DNA of 40,436 bases from Bacteroidales bacterium (GCA_017613015.1 JAGAEQ010000020.1:1-40436); one strand, 5' to 3'; shown: positions 8,242 to 16,719, counted from the first letter of the stretch. Program-made: numbers and translations. The notes: a model not told the origin generated them from the sequence alone.

Positions 8242-9591
8242 ATGAAAAAACTCAACATTCTTCTGATTGCACTGTGTCTCACAGGTATTTGCCAAGCCCA
8301 AACCCCTTGGGACGGAAGCACGAAAACCAAACCCACGGTGGAGGGGCTGAAATACAAAGTCTCCACCCCTGCGCATCTGGCATGGATTGCCGACGCCTGC
8401 GCCACGGATGAAAACATCAACGGATTCCTTGGCAAGGAAATCGTCATGGAAGCCGACATCGACTTGAACAACAAGGAGTGGACGCCCATCGGGACCGGAG
8501 AGAAACCCTTCAAGGGCCATTTCCTCGGGAATAACCACACCATCAAAAACCTGAAAATCAACGATGCCAGCAAGAATTACGCCGGTCTTTTCGGTTACAT
8601 GGAAGGCCAGAACAACACCCAAGGCTTTGCGGAAATTGACAGCATTTACCTGAAAAACGTCACTATAACGGCCGGTAACTATGTCGGTTCGCTCTGCGGC
8701 GCCGCGAAAAACGCCACCATGTTGCATTGCGCCGTCAATACCTCGAACCTGAACGGAAACGCCTACGTGGGCGGTATGGCCGGTTACATCCGCAACGCCT
8801 CCATCCGCATCTCCTACGCCAAGAACATCACCATGAAAGTGACGGAAATCTGGGGCGGACTTTTCGTGGGTTTGAATGACACAGTCGCCATTTCCACACT
8901 GAAAATCAGCCACTGCTACGCCAAAGGTCAGGTGACCTGCGCCAACTACGGCGGCGGATTTGTCGGAGGAAACGCCTACAAAGGCAAAATCGAGCACTGC
9001 TACTGCATCATCCAATTTGCCGGTAAAGTGGCTGATTGCCATAACCTTGGCTTGTTCTGCGGCCTGAACGACGTGGACGCCAAACTGACCAACTGCGCCT
9101 ACAACAGCAACATGCACGGCAATATGACCACCACTGCCATTGCCGAAAACAAGAACGAAAAGGACGGGGAGACCGACACCTGGTCCAACACCAAAGACGG
9201 CATGACCTCCTTGGCTTTCTATTCCAACTTCACCAACGAAAGCATCACCAAACAGACTTGGAAACAGGATTTCTCCCTGACCGCAGGCACCGGCTATGCC
9301 ATCAACGAGGGGACTCCGATTCTGACATGGGAATACTTGGCCAATGTCGCGGTGCGCAACGTGGACGAGGCGCAGATTTCCGTGTACCCCAACCCTGTCC
9401 GCAACATTCTCTACATCAAGGCTAACGGAACCCAGGTGGAGAAAGTGGAAGTCATGGATTTGCTGGGCAAGACCACTCCGGTGGAGAACGGCACCGAATA
9501 CGTGGACATGAGCAACTACAAAGCGGGCGTGTACTTGGTCCGCATCACCACTGCCCAAGGTGTCATCACGAAGAAAGTGGCCAAACACTAA
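8242..9591 (+). CDS. Secreted GLUG-repeat protein with type IX sorting domain
   Basis: Predicted cell-surface or secreted protein exported by the type IX system. The start at 8242 is chosen over the ATG at 8233 because the signal peptide MKKLNILLIALCLTGICQA begins there. The middle of the 449-residue protein carries several degenerate GLUG-like repeats, such as NYAGLFGYMEG, NYVGSLCGA, AYVGGMAGYI, NYGGGFVGG and NLGLFCGLND, each followed by a beta segment with Cys (HCYAKG, HCYCII, NCAYNS), suggesting a right-handed beta-helix or solenoid. The last 75 residues form a type A sorting domain: VYPNPVRNILYIK, VEVMDLLGK, YKAGVYLVRI, and a basic end KKVAKH. The ligand or substrate is unknown; GLUG proteins are often adhesin-like. 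Confidence 0.88.
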   Translation: MKKLNILLIALCLTGICQAQTPWDGSTKTKPTVEGLKYKVSTPAHLAWIADACATDENINGFLGKEIVMEADIDLNNKEWTPIGTGEKPFKGHFLGNNHTIKNLKINDASKNYAGLFGYMEGQNNTQGFAEIDSIYLKNVTITAGNYVGSLCGAAKNATMLHCAVNTSNLNGNAYVGGMAGYIRNASIRISYAKNITMKVTEIWGGLFVGLNDTVAISTLKISHCYAKGQVTCANYGGGFVGGNAYKGKIEHCYCIIQFAGKVADCHNLGLFCGLNDVDAKLTNCAYNSNMHGNMTTTAIAENKNEKDGETDTWSNTKDGMTSLAFYSNFTNESITKQTWKQDFSLTAGTGYAINEGTPILTWEYLANVAVRNVDEAQISVYPNPVRNILYIKANGTQVEKVEVMDLLGKTTPVENGTEYVDMSNYKAGVYLVRITTAQGVITKKVAKH

Positions 9592-9605
9592 ACGCCACCC
9601 CATAC

Positions 9606-9645
9606 AAAAAAATCCCCGGAAGCCTGCGTTTCCGGGGATTTTTTT
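9606..9645. terminator. Bidirectional terminator between cargo gene and aroA
   Basis: Inverted repeat with a left arm at 9606-9621 (seven A, TCCCCGGAA) and a perfectly complementary right arm at 9630-9645 ending in seven T, around an 8-base loop. A and T runs flank both sides, so it can end transcription from the + strand cargo gene and the - strand aroA operon that converge here. Confidence 0.93.
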
Positions 9646-9659
9646 GTCCATACTCCGCG

Positions 9660-10880
9660 CTATCCCCTTTCGGGGCAAACACGCGCAAACTGCTCCCAAA
9701 AGCCGGGATAGGATTTGGCGACCGTCTCCGGATGGTCAAAACGCACCTTCCCCAACACGGAGAAAAGTGCCAGGCTCATCACCACGCGGTGGTCCTGAAA
9801 AGAAGAAAACGCAAACTCCCTCGCACTATGCGCCAAAGGGCGCACAGACAATGTATCCGCACACCGGCGGAAAGCGGCCAGGCCCCGCAAATTGGCACGC
9901 AAAGCCTCCACCCTGTCGCTTTCCTTGTGCCGAAGATTGCCTATCCCCGTAAACACCGCCGGGCGTTGCAGCAAAACGCCACAGACCACCATCAAAGGCA
10001 CCAAATCCAGACAATCGCGACCGTCCCAACGGAGACGGGAAGGCAAAATCAAGTCCCCCCTTTTCTCCACCACGGCTCCCCAAGGCGTAAAGGAGGTGTG
10101 CACTCCCCAGGCCTCCATCCGGCGGTGCACCACGGCATCCGCCTGCACGTCGGAATCGGAAAGACCGGGCAGCTCCACCCGTACAGGCGCAGGCTGAACG
10201 GCAACCCAAGCCCACCAGAAGGCGGCGGAGGACCAGTCCGCAGGGACAACCCAATCATTGGAAAAAGCGCTTGTTTCCGAAGGCTGGTACGCAATCTCCC
10301 CTTCCGTATGCCGCAAGTGCAGGCCGCACTGTTGCAGCAGCCGCACGCTCAGGCGCACATAGGGCATGGAAGCCGCATCCGCCGCATAACGCAGGCGGAC
10401 AGGCTGATGCAGCATCGGCAACACCAGCAGCAAAGCACTCAGAAACTGGCTGCTTTCCGACACATCCACCAAGGTATCGCAAGGGCGAAGGGCAGGATTG
10501 CCGACAATGTCTATCGGAAAAGAACCCGTTTCCGGCATCGTAATCTGCACGCCCCAGCGTCGCAGCACCTCCACCAAGGGCCGGATGGGCCGCTGCCGCA
10601 GCCGCTCCTCCCCAACAATACGCCAACGGCCTTTGCACGCCGCCGCATACGGCAGCAGAAAACGAAAAGCCGTGCCGCAATTCCGCACATCCAAAACCGT
10701 AAGCCCCTCCTCCGACGCTTCGTCCATACGGCGGAGAAGCGCTTGCAGCAAACGGGTGTCCCCGGCTTCGGAAAGTTGACGCAGCTCCCCATGAAAACCG
10801 CAAGTGCGCTGCATCATCAGCAGGCGGTTGCTGACACTCTTGGAGGTCGGCACCTGCACCCGGAAAGTGGGAATCTCCAT
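9660..10880 (-). CDS. aroA: 3-phosphoshikimate 1-carboxyvinyltransferase (EPSP synthase)
   Basis: Shikimate-pathway enzyme joining shikimate 3-phosphate and phosphoenolpyruvate. Family motifs are present in order: PTSKSVSNR at residues 11-19 (Lys14, Arg19), RNCGTAFRFLLP at 66-77, ESSQFLSALLL, DWSSAAFWWA, CLDLVP with the probable catalytic Asp, KESDRVEAL, QDHRVVMSLAL and the closing KSYPGFW. At 406 residues it is slightly short of the E. coli enzyme (427). The usual NAGTA loop reads NCGTA here, and the usual Pro before the catalytic Asp is Leu. It is the last gene of the DUF3109-yqgE-flippase-aroA operon, 4 bases after the flippase, and ends at the bidirectional terminator. Confidence 0.93.
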   Translation of the reverse strand: MEIPTFRVQVPTSKSVSNRLLMMQRTCGFHGELRQLSEAGDTRLLQALLRRMDEASEEGLTVLDVRNCGTAFRFLLPYAAACKGRWRIVGEERLRQRPIRPLVEVLRRWGVQITMPETGSFPIDIVGNPALRPCDTLVDVSESSQFLSALLLVLPMLHQPVRLRYAADAASMPYVRLSVRLLQQCGLHLRHTEGEIAYQPSETSAFSNDWVVPADWSSAAFWWAWVAVQPAPVRVELPGLSDSDVQADAVVHRRMEAWGVHTSFTPWGAVVEKRGDLILPSRLRWDGRDCLDLVPLMVVCGVLLQRPAVFTGIGNLRHKESDRVEALRANLRGLAAFRRCADTLSVRPLAHSAREFAFSSFQDHRVVMSLALFSVLGKVRFDHPETVAKSYPGFWEQFARVCPERG

Positions 10881-10884
10881 AGGG

Positions 10885-12396
10885 CTATGGCTTTTGTTTG
10901 CGAAGAATATATTTGTCTATCAGATGGTTCACTTCCAAAGAAAGGCGGGACACATACACCAGCACCGTACCGACCAAGCACAAGACGCTGGTGCGCAGCA
11001 AAGCTTCGCCCAAGGCTAAGGGCATCGAAGCGCCCCGCAAAGGAAGCGCCCACACCCAAAGCGCGTTCAGGCCCAACAGCAACAGCGCCACGGCCAGCAC
11101 CTTCCATTGGTTGGCCGAAAAAGGGCTGACCCTTATGCACTTCCACACCACCCACAGCAACAGGGCGAAATACAGCAGGTAGGAACAGAGGGAAGCGGCG
11201 GCGGCCCCGCTCATGCCGAAAATCGGAATCAAACGGACATTCAGGAAAATAGCGGAAACGGTCAGGATAAAGGTGAACAGCAGGGAATAGTAATATTGCT
11301 TGGAGTAGTTGAGCACCGTGACCCCCACACTCAAGGTGGAATTCACCAGACGGGAAAGCCCGAGCAGCAGCACCACCCATTTCCCGTCCACATACTTGGA
11401 ACCGTTGGGTATCAGCTGAAAAAGCAAGTCAATGTTAATCCAGATAATGAGAAAGATAAAGGAGGAGGCCAGCAACTGATGCAAAGAAACGCTGCGGCAC
11501 AGACGATTGGCCTTTTCGATATCCCTGTCCTTGATGGACTGGGAGATTTCAGGTTGGGCGATGGAACCCAAGGAGCGGTACGGCACTTCTATCACCGCCG
11601 CAATATAGGTGGCGATGGCAAAAACCCCGGTGGTCTCCAAACCCAGCTTGGCACCCACAAAAAACGTGTTCAGCACCGGCATGATGTTCCCCGCCAGGGC
11701 GGCCGTGACCATAAACAGGGTGTAAAACAGGAAATCCTTGCGCAAAGCGGGCGTGACAAACTTCCAATCAATACGGAAGGACACTTTTTTCAGGGTCAGC
11801 AGATAGAAGAAATCGCACAGCATGGCGAGAACGTACACCCCGCAGAAAGCCCACACAAAGCGGTCCAGATCCAGCACACGGAAAGCGTACAGCATGTACA
11901 CGGTCAAGGTCATCAGACGCACCCCCACCTCCCGCACGAACTTGGGAACGGCAATCCGCATCAGCACATTGGCATTAACCTCAAAAACAGCCTGGTACAG
12001 CATACAGAAAGCCAAAGGGAGCAAAAGATAGAGGTAACGCACAAAAAGCGGGGACTTGGGCGCATACACCTGAATCACCGTTTGTTTGAAGCAGAAAAAC
12101 AAAAGGGTGTAAATCAGGAAACCCACGAGCGGCACCAGCAGGGTCCAACCGAAAAAGCCGTGGTCCTTAGCCTCCTCGTCCTTAAAATACGGGTAAAAGC
12201 GTATGGCGGAGGAATTGGTGCCCAACTGCGCCAGACCGGCAAGCAGCACCCCCGCGTCCACAAGGATGCGCGTCAGACCGATTTCCGCCTGCGTAAGGTA
12301 TTTGGTCAGAATGAAAAAAGTGGTGAAAAAACCTATCAGAATCCCTAAGTAATTCGCCAAGGTCCCTTTGATGCTCTGTCGGATAATCACGCCCAT
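10885..12396 (-). CDS. Polysaccharide/lipid-linked oligosaccharide flippase (Wzx/MATE-like)
   Basis: Predicted inner-membrane flippase for lipid-linked glycan precursors. About 14 hydrophobic helices run through the 503-residue product. The N-terminus has the typical pattern of polysaccharide biosynthesis proteins (IIRQSIKGTLANYLGILIGF, then a TQAEIGLTRILVDAG segment). The start at 12396 is chosen over the in-frame start at 12486 because the longer form would run through the end of yqgE and its extra 30 residues look random. The gap to yqgE is then 11 bases. Which glycan is moved cannot be read from the sequence; no glycosyltransferase is nearby. Confidence 0.87.
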   Translation of the reverse strand: MGVIIRQSIKGTLANYLGILIGFFTTFFILTKYLTQAEIGLTRILVDAGVLLAGLAQLGTNSSAIRFYPYFKDEEAKDHGFFGWTLLVPLVGFLIYTLLFFCFKQTVIQVYAPKSPLFVRYLYLLLPLAFCMLYQAVFEVNANVLMRIAVPKFVREVGVRLMTLTVYMLYAFRVLDLDRFVWAFCGVYVLAMLCDFFYLLTLKKVSFRIDWKFVTPALRKDFLFYTLFMVTAALAGNIMPVLNTFFVGAKLGLETTGVFAIATYIAAVIEVPYRSLGSIAQPEISQSIKDRDIEKANRLCRSVSLHQLLASSFIFLIIWINIDLLFQLIPNGSKYVDGKWVVLLLGLSRLVNSTLSVGVTVLNYSKQYYYSLLFTFILTVSAIFLNVRLIPIFGMSGAAAASLCSYLLYFALLLWVVWKCIRVSPFSANQWKVLAVALLLLGLNALWVWALPLRGASMPLALGEALLRTSVLCLVGTVLVYVSRLSLEVNHLIDKYILRKQKP

Positions 12397-12407
12397 ACCG
12401 CCCGGAT

Positions 12408-12998
12408 TTAATTGTACGAAGCCTTGTCCGGAACATCCAGCCAAGAACGGTAGGCCTCTCCCATACCGCCCACCACGCGACGCCACAAATGATGACAGGG
12501 CAAATCCATGACATTTTCCGGCACAGATGCGACCACCCAGGCCTTTTCCGCCATTTCACGCTCCAACTGCCCGGCACTCCAGCCCGCATAGCCAACCAAA
12601 AAGCGGATACGGCTTTCTTCCAACAGACCGGCTTTCAGCATAGGCAGCATGTCCTCTTCGCTCCGGCCCATGTACAAGCCGCCGCCAAGATGGATGGAAG
12701 AGGCCGCAAGCTGCCCATAGGTGTGCAGGAAAAACAACTGGTTCAAGCCGACCGGACCGCCGTTGTGCAGCATGAATCCGGAAGGCTGCACGGAAGAAAG
12801 CACATCGTGCAGATGCACCTGCAAGGGCCTGTTCAGGATAAAACCCATGTGTCCGTGCTCGTCCTTTTGCACCAAAAGCACCACCGTGCGGTCAAAATAC
12901 GCATCCGTCATAAAGGGGGCGGAAACGAGCAAACGCCCTTCCCCCAAGGGAATGCCGCTCGGACGCACATCAAAAAAATGCTTTTGGACAAATGGCAT
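12408..12998 (-). CDS. YqgE/AlgH family protein (UPF0301)
   Basis: Member of the YqgE/AlgH family, whose biochemical function is not settled. The signature is clear: GRLLVSAPFMTDAYFDRTVV near residue 21, then KDEHGHMGFILNRPL, a LHNGGPVGLNQLFFLHT segment, and a SAGQLEREMAEKAWVV segment near residue 145. The length of 196 residues is normal for the Bacteroidota members. There is no signal peptide or membrane helix, so it should be cytoplasmic. It follows the DUF3109 gene by 60 bases and precedes the flippase by 11 bases. Confidence 0.93.
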   Translation of the reverse strand: MPFVQKHFFDVRPSGIPLGEGRLLVSAPFMTDAYFDRTVVLLVQKDEHGHMGFILNRPLQVHLHDVLSSVQPSGFMLHNGGPVGLNQLFFLHTYGQLAASSIHLGGGLYMGRSEEDMLPMLKAGLLEESRIRFLVGYAGWSAGQLEREMAEKAWVVASVPENVMDLPCHHLWRRVVGGMGEAYRSWLDVPDKASYN

Positions 12999-13058
12999 GA
13001 CGCAATGAATACTTTTAACATCCCTTTATACGGGAAAATGCCCAAAAAGTTCTTTTTT

Positions 13059-13640
13059 TCAGAAGATTCTCGCTTCCTTTTTCCGCAGTTCCAAGGTTTT
13101 GCACACCTTGTTGAACCAAGCCTTGCCGTATTTGCGCACCAAGGCCTCCTCCTGGTAACGAAACACCGTCAGCCCCTTCGCCTTTCCACAGGCACGGGCA
13201 CTGCGGCAAATGTCCCAGCGATGGTATTCCAGCACCTCATAGTAATGCTGCCGGGTGATGCGAATGGGATACAGATGGCAGGAAATAGGCTTACGGAAAC
13301 GGATGCGCCCCTCCAAATAAGCCTTTTCTATCGCACAGAACGCGCCCTCGGAGTCATAGTACAGGAAGGCACAGGCCCTGTCATTGACCAAAGGGGTGAC
13401 CAGACTGCCCTCCATATCGTAGTCGAACACATCGTTTTTCTCCACCACGGCACGCCCTTCCTCCGTCATAAAAGGCAGAATCTTAGGCAGGTTATCCTCC
13501 AGTATTCCGACTTCCTCCTCCTCCAAGGGGGCACCGGCATCGCCTTCGATACAGCACATGCCTTTGCACTGGGAAAGGTCACAGCAGAAAGGCTCCGTAA
13601 ACAGCTCTTCCGATAAAACCGTCTGGTCTACTACTAACAT
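13059..13640 (-). CDS. DUF3109 cysteine-rich protein
   Basis: Uncharacterised family. I start it at 13640 (MLVVDQTVLSEE), because family members begin just before the first Cys cluster; the start at 13661 would add seven residues. Cys19, Cys20, Cys25, Cys29 and Cys30 lie in FCCDLSQCKGMCCIEGDAG; further Cys occur in FLYYDSEGAFCAIEKA, PISCHLYPIR and ICRSARACGKAKG. The number and spacing suggest a bound metal or iron-sulfur cluster, which is inference. It has 193 residues, no signal peptide, and is predicted cytoplasmic. It is the first gene of the operon that continues to yqgE, the flippase and aroA. Confidence 0.87.
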   Translation of the reverse strand: MLVVDQTVLSEELFTEPFCCDLSQCKGMCCIEGDAGAPLEEEEVGILEDNLPKILPFMTEEGRAVVEKNDVFDYDMEGSLVTPLVNDRACAFLYYDSEGAFCAIEKAYLEGRIRFRKPISCHLYPIRITRQHYYEVLEYHRWDICRSARACGKAKGLTVFRYQEEALVRKYGKAWFNKVCKTLELRKKEARIF

Positions 13641-13644
13641 ATAC

Positions 13645-13675
13645 CGAAAAAGCGGGTACACCCTCGGGGGTACCC
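13645..13675 (-). terminator. Terminator of the cysteine desulfurase-like gene
   Basis: On the - strand GGGTAC pairs with GTACCC (13670-13675 with 13654-13659), with an inner CCC/GGG pairing after one mismatch, followed by GCTTTTTC down to 13645. It sits between the stop at 13705 and the DUF3109 start at 13640. Confidence 0.8.
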
Positions 13676-13704
13676 ACTGTACATCCGTTTTGTTTCAGGA
13701 CAGG

Positions 13705-14859
13705 CTAATTCTTGATGGCCGCGATTTCGCGCACGGCCGTAATCGCCTTGTCTATCTCCTCCTCCGTATTGAACGCGCCTATGCTCAGACGGACGGTGCC
13801 GTGGATGTCCGCCGTGCCCAAACCCACATGGACCTTGGGGGCGCACTGCAAACCGGTGCGGCATGCGATATCGTAGTCCACATCCAGCATAGTCCCCACG
13901 TCTCCGGCCTCAAATCCGTTGATATTGAAACTGAGTACAGGATTCTGGTTTTCCACGGAAGTGGCGCAATACACTTTCACGCCCTCTATGTCCAACAAGC
14001 CGTCGCGGAGTTTTTTCCACAATTTCATTTCCCGTTCGTGGATACGTTCAATCCCCTGTTCCTGAATCCATTTCACACCGGCATTCAAACCGGCGACACC
14101 GAGCAGGTTCAGCGTGCCCGCTTCCAACCGCCAGGGATATTCCTCCAAATGCTTGGGATAAGCGGAACGGACACCAGTTCCTCCGAAACGAGTATGGTTC
14201 ACCGTAACACCTTCTCGCACATAGGATCCGCCTATACCGGTCGGTCCCATCAGGCATTTGTGGCCCGTGAAGCAATATACATCAATCTGGTTTTCCACCA
14301 TGTCCAAAGGCACCGAACCTGCACCCTGGCTGCCATCCACGACAAAAATCACACCGGCTTCCTTGCATATTTTGCCAATCTCCTTCAAGGGCTGTATGGT
14401 TCCAATCACATTGGAGCAATGCGTGACCACCACGAACTTGGTGTTTTTGCGGATGGCTTTGCGAATATCGTCCGGATGCACGTAACCAGCCTCGTCAAAA
14501 GGCACATAGGTCACCTCTATCAAGCCCTTGTCCTGCATGCAGTAGAGCGGACGCAGCACGGAATTGTGCTCCAGCATGGTTGTGACCACATGGTCGCCCT
14601 TTTCCGCAAGACCTTGCAGGATGATATTCAGAGAGTCCGTCGCGTTATAACTAAAAGTCAGACGGTTCGGGTCTCCACCCCCGTTAAACAAGTCCGTAAG
14701 CAACTTACGGGTATTGAAAACGATTTCCTCTGTCTCCAAGGCGGCGTCGAAACCCGAGCGTCCGGGATTGACACCGTGCTTACGGTAAAAACCGGTCATA
14801 AAATCGTAAACCACATCGGGTTTAGGGAAAGTGGTGGCAGAATTGTCCAAATAAATCAT
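13705..14859 (-). CDS. Class V aminotransferase, cysteine desulfurase family
   Basis: Predicted pyridoxal-phosphate enzyme that releases sulfur from cysteine. The N-terminus IYLDNSATTFPKP, the His98 region (LEHNS), Asp175 (VVDGSQGAGS) and the cofactor Lys201 (CFTGHKCLMGPTG) follow the class V fold. Cys339 in RTGLQCAPKVH sits where these enzymes carry the sulfur-accepting Cys. The 384-residue product resembles the stand-alone cysteine-desulfurase-like group (the type called am_tr_V_EF2568), not the housekeeping IscS or SufS, and no iscU or suf genes are near. It has its own promoter and terminator, so it is probably monocistronic. The sulfur acceptor is unknown. Confidence 0.88.
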   Translation of the reverse strand: MIYLDNSATTFPKPDVVYDFMTGFYRKHGVNPGRSGFDAALETEEIVFNTRKLLTDLFNGGGDPNRLTFSYNATDSLNIILQGLAEKGDHVVTTMLEHNSVLRPLYCMQDKGLIEVTYVPFDEAGYVHPDDIRKAIRKNTKFVVVTHCSNVIGTIQPLKEIGKICKEAGVIFVVDGSQGAGSVPLDMVENQIDVYCFTGHKCLMGPTGIGGSYVREGVTVNHTRFGGTGVRSAYPKHLEEYPWRLEAGTLNLLGVAGLNAGVKWIQEQGIERIHEREMKLWKKLRDGLLDIEGVKVYCATSVENQNPVLSFNINGFEAGDVGTMLDVDYDIACRTGLQCAPKVHVGLGTADIHGTVRLSIGAFNTEEEIDKAITAVREIAAIKN

Positions 14860-14916
14860 GATGCGCTATTTAGTGACTGTTTCGGTTCAATGTTACCCTC
14901 CACAGGATAACAAGCG

Positions 14917-14950
14917 CAAAAATACACAAAAAAACAGCGCGAAAGACAAA
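14917..14950 (-). promoter_or_regulatory. Bacteroidota-type promoter of the cysteine desulfurase-like gene
   Basis: On the - strand the -7 box TATTTTTG (14924-14917) matches TAnnTTTG fully; TTTG at 14950-14947 is the -33 element with a 22-base spacer. The leader to the ATG at 14859 is about 50 bases. Confidence 0.65.
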
Positions 14951-14968
14951 AAAGCCGCGTGCTTTTTT
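14948..14968 (-). terminator. Weak possible terminator after the radC-like gene
   Basis: On the - strand AAAAAGC pairs with GCTTTTT around ACGCG, then more T. The stem is only seven pairs and mostly A-T, and it overlaps the -33 element of the next promoter. It is the only candidate for ending the radC transcript. Confidence 0.35.
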
Positions 14969-15003
14969 CCATGCTGAACGAACGGCTGTTGCGTGTGTTT
15001 TTT

Positions 15004-15735
15004 CTAAATTACGCCCTCGTCCTTGAAACTGAAATAGCTGTGACTTCCCACAATCAGATGGTCCAACATGCGGATTCCGAGAAAATCCGCCGCCTTCAGC
15101 AGGGTCTTGGTCAGCTGCATATCCTCCGCACTCGGCTGCAAATAGTCGGAGGGATGGTTGTGGCAAAGGATGAACGCCATGGTGTTACGGGACAGCAACT
15201 GTTTGAAAAGCAGCTTTGAATCCACAATGGTGGAAGTCATCCCGCCTATGCTTATCCGGATTTTTTCCATCACCCTATGCTTGTTGTCCAAGGCGATAAC
15301 CCAAAACTCCTCGTGATCCAAATCGCTCAACCGGTCCTGTATGTATTCGTAAGCGTCCCGGCTGTTTCCAACAACTTTGCCCTCAGCCACTTCAGACACC
15401 CGGCGGCGTTTTCCCAACTCCAAAGCGGCCAAAAGAGTCAGGGCCTTGGTTTTCCCTATACCGTCGTAACGCAGCAGATCCGGCAGCTGCAAGCGGGACA
15501 AACGGACTAAACTGCCTTGGCAGTCGGACAGAATGCGCTGGGACAGGAGAAAAACATTCTCCCGTCCGGTGCCGGAACGCAGCAGTATGGCCAGCAATTC
15601 GGCATCGGAAAGGGACTCCGCTCCCTGTTGGAGCATTTTCTCTCGCGGACGGTCGGCTTCCGACCAGTCGGACATTTTTCGGATGAATGGTGTAGTGTTT
15701 AGCATAAGGGTTAGTTTTTCTGTTTGTTCCGTCAT
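15004..15735 (-). CDS. radC: RadC family JAB/MPN-domain protein
   Basis: Member of the RadC (DUF2466) family; despite the name its DNA-repair role is doubtful and its function is unknown. The N-terminal part has SDWSEADRPREKMLQQGAES and a helix-hairpin-helix around LLRYDGIGKTKALTLLAALE; the C-terminal JAB domain has an intact metal site, His192 and His194 in CHNHPSDYLQ and Asp205 in PSAEDMQLT, with Glu142/143 upstream. The start at 15735 lies 7 bases after the DUF58 stop, but ATG codons at 15705 and 15675 would also give normal family N-termini. It is the last gene of the barrel - HhH/barrel - DUF58 - radC operon. Confidence 0.92.
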   Translation of the reverse strand: MTEQTEKLTLMLNTTPFIRKMSDWSEADRPREKMLQQGAESLSDAELLAILLRSGTGRENVFLLSQRILSDCQGSLVRLSRLQLPDLLRYDGIGKTKALTLLAALELGKRRRVSEVAEGKVVGNSRDAYEYIQDRLSDLDHEEFWVIALDNKHRVMEKIRISIGGMTSTIVDSKLLFKQLLSRNTMAFILCHNHPSDYLQPSAEDMQLTKTLLKAADFLGIRMLDHLIVGSHSYFSFKDEGVI

Positions 15736-15742
15736 GGGCCAC

Positions 15743-16675
15743 TCAGCCCATGCGTTTTCGTTTCAACAAATAGGTCATCAGCACGTTGTGGAAACCTTCA
15801 CGTATGTCCGCTTCCACCAAATCAATGCGGTATTGCCCGCAATGCACCTTCAAGTCGTTTTGAAAAGCCTGCATTCGTTCGCGGTAGAGCGTTTTCACCT
15901 CGGCGGCGGAAATTTTCAGTTCCTGGCCGTTTTCCATATCAATCAGGCGGTAGGGACGGTTCTCCAAATCGAAATCCACTTCCATGGCCCGGTCGCACAC
16001 ATGAAACAGAATGACTTCGTGCCGACTGTGCCTGAGGTGCTGCAAAGCCAAGAAAAGCTCTTCCTTGTTTCGCTGAAAATCAAACATATCGCTAAAAATC
16101 ACCACCAAGGAACGCCGGTGGATGCGCTCCGCGATTTCGTGCAAGGTCTGAACCACATTGGTTTCATGCTGTTCCATCTCCCTCACGGGTTGCAGCAATT
16201 CCTCCAAAGTGGTGAACAACTGTTTGACATGCACCGGATTGGACTGGGCCCGGGAATGAAAGCGTATGCGGTCGTCAAACAAGGTGAGACCGACGGCGTC
16301 GCGCTGCCCGCGCAGCATCTGCACAATGGCAGCGGCGGCATAGACCGAAAACCACAATTTGTTGGGATGCTGAAGGGAATAATGCGACTGTTTGGGGAAT
16401 TGCATGGAAGAGGACACGTCCACCAAAACCTGGCAGCGAAGGTTGGTCTCCTCTTCGAACTGTTTGACAAACAACTTGTCCGTGCGCCCAAACAGTTTCC
16501 AGTCCAAATTACGGGTGGACTCGCCGGTATTGTAGGGCCGGTATTCCGCAAACTCCACCGAAAAGCCATGAAAAGGGCTTTGGTGCAGCCCGGTAATGAA
16601 ACCTTCCACCAATTGTTTGGCTATCAAATCAATGCTTCCAAACTGTCCGATGACTTCCAAATCCAGTTCTGCCAT
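15743..16675 (-). CDS. DUF58 domain protein with VWA-like fold
   Basis: Cytoplasmic DUF58 protein of 310 residues. The start at 16675 (MAELDLEVIGQFGSIDLIAK) matches the usual family N-terminus; the upstream in-frame start at 16903 would overlap the previous gene by nearly 200 bases. The DUF58 signature is GFSVEFAEYRPYNTGESTRN followed by LDWKLFGRTDKLFVKQFEEE at about residues 37-76. A MIDAS-like motif Asp86, Ser88, Ser90 (VDVSSSM) fits a von Willebrand A-type metal site. DUF58 proteins usually accompany a MoxR-type AAA ATPase, but none is adjacent here. It lies 44 bases after the HhH/barrel gene and 7 bases before radC. Confidence 0.9.
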   Translation of the reverse strand: MAELDLEVIGQFGSIDLIAKQLVEGFITGLHQSPFHGFSVEFAEYRPYNTGESTRNLDWKLFGRTDKLFVKQFEEETNLRCQVLVDVSSSMQFPKQSHYSLQHPNKLWFSVYAAAAIVQMLRGQRDAVGLTLFDDRIRFHSRAQSNPVHVKQLFTTLEELLQPVREMEQHETNVVQTLHEIAERIHRRSLVVIFSDMFDFQRNKEELFLALQHLRHSRHEVILFHVCDRAMEVDFDLENRPYRLIDMENGQELKISAAEVKTLYRERMQAFQNDLKVHCGQYRIDLVEADIREGFHNVLMTYLLKRKRMG

Positions 16676-16719
16676 AAGCAAAAAACAAACATTCATATAA
16701 CGTACAATTTCCCGCTTTA

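Noticed and set aside
9732..11129. Open frame of 465 codons on the + strand over aroA and the flippase
   Set aside because: Shadow of two conserved genes on the other strand; composition rich in His, Gln, Arg and Pro with no domain pattern. The same applies to the long + strand frames at 11107-12348, 13558-14910 and 15533-16837.
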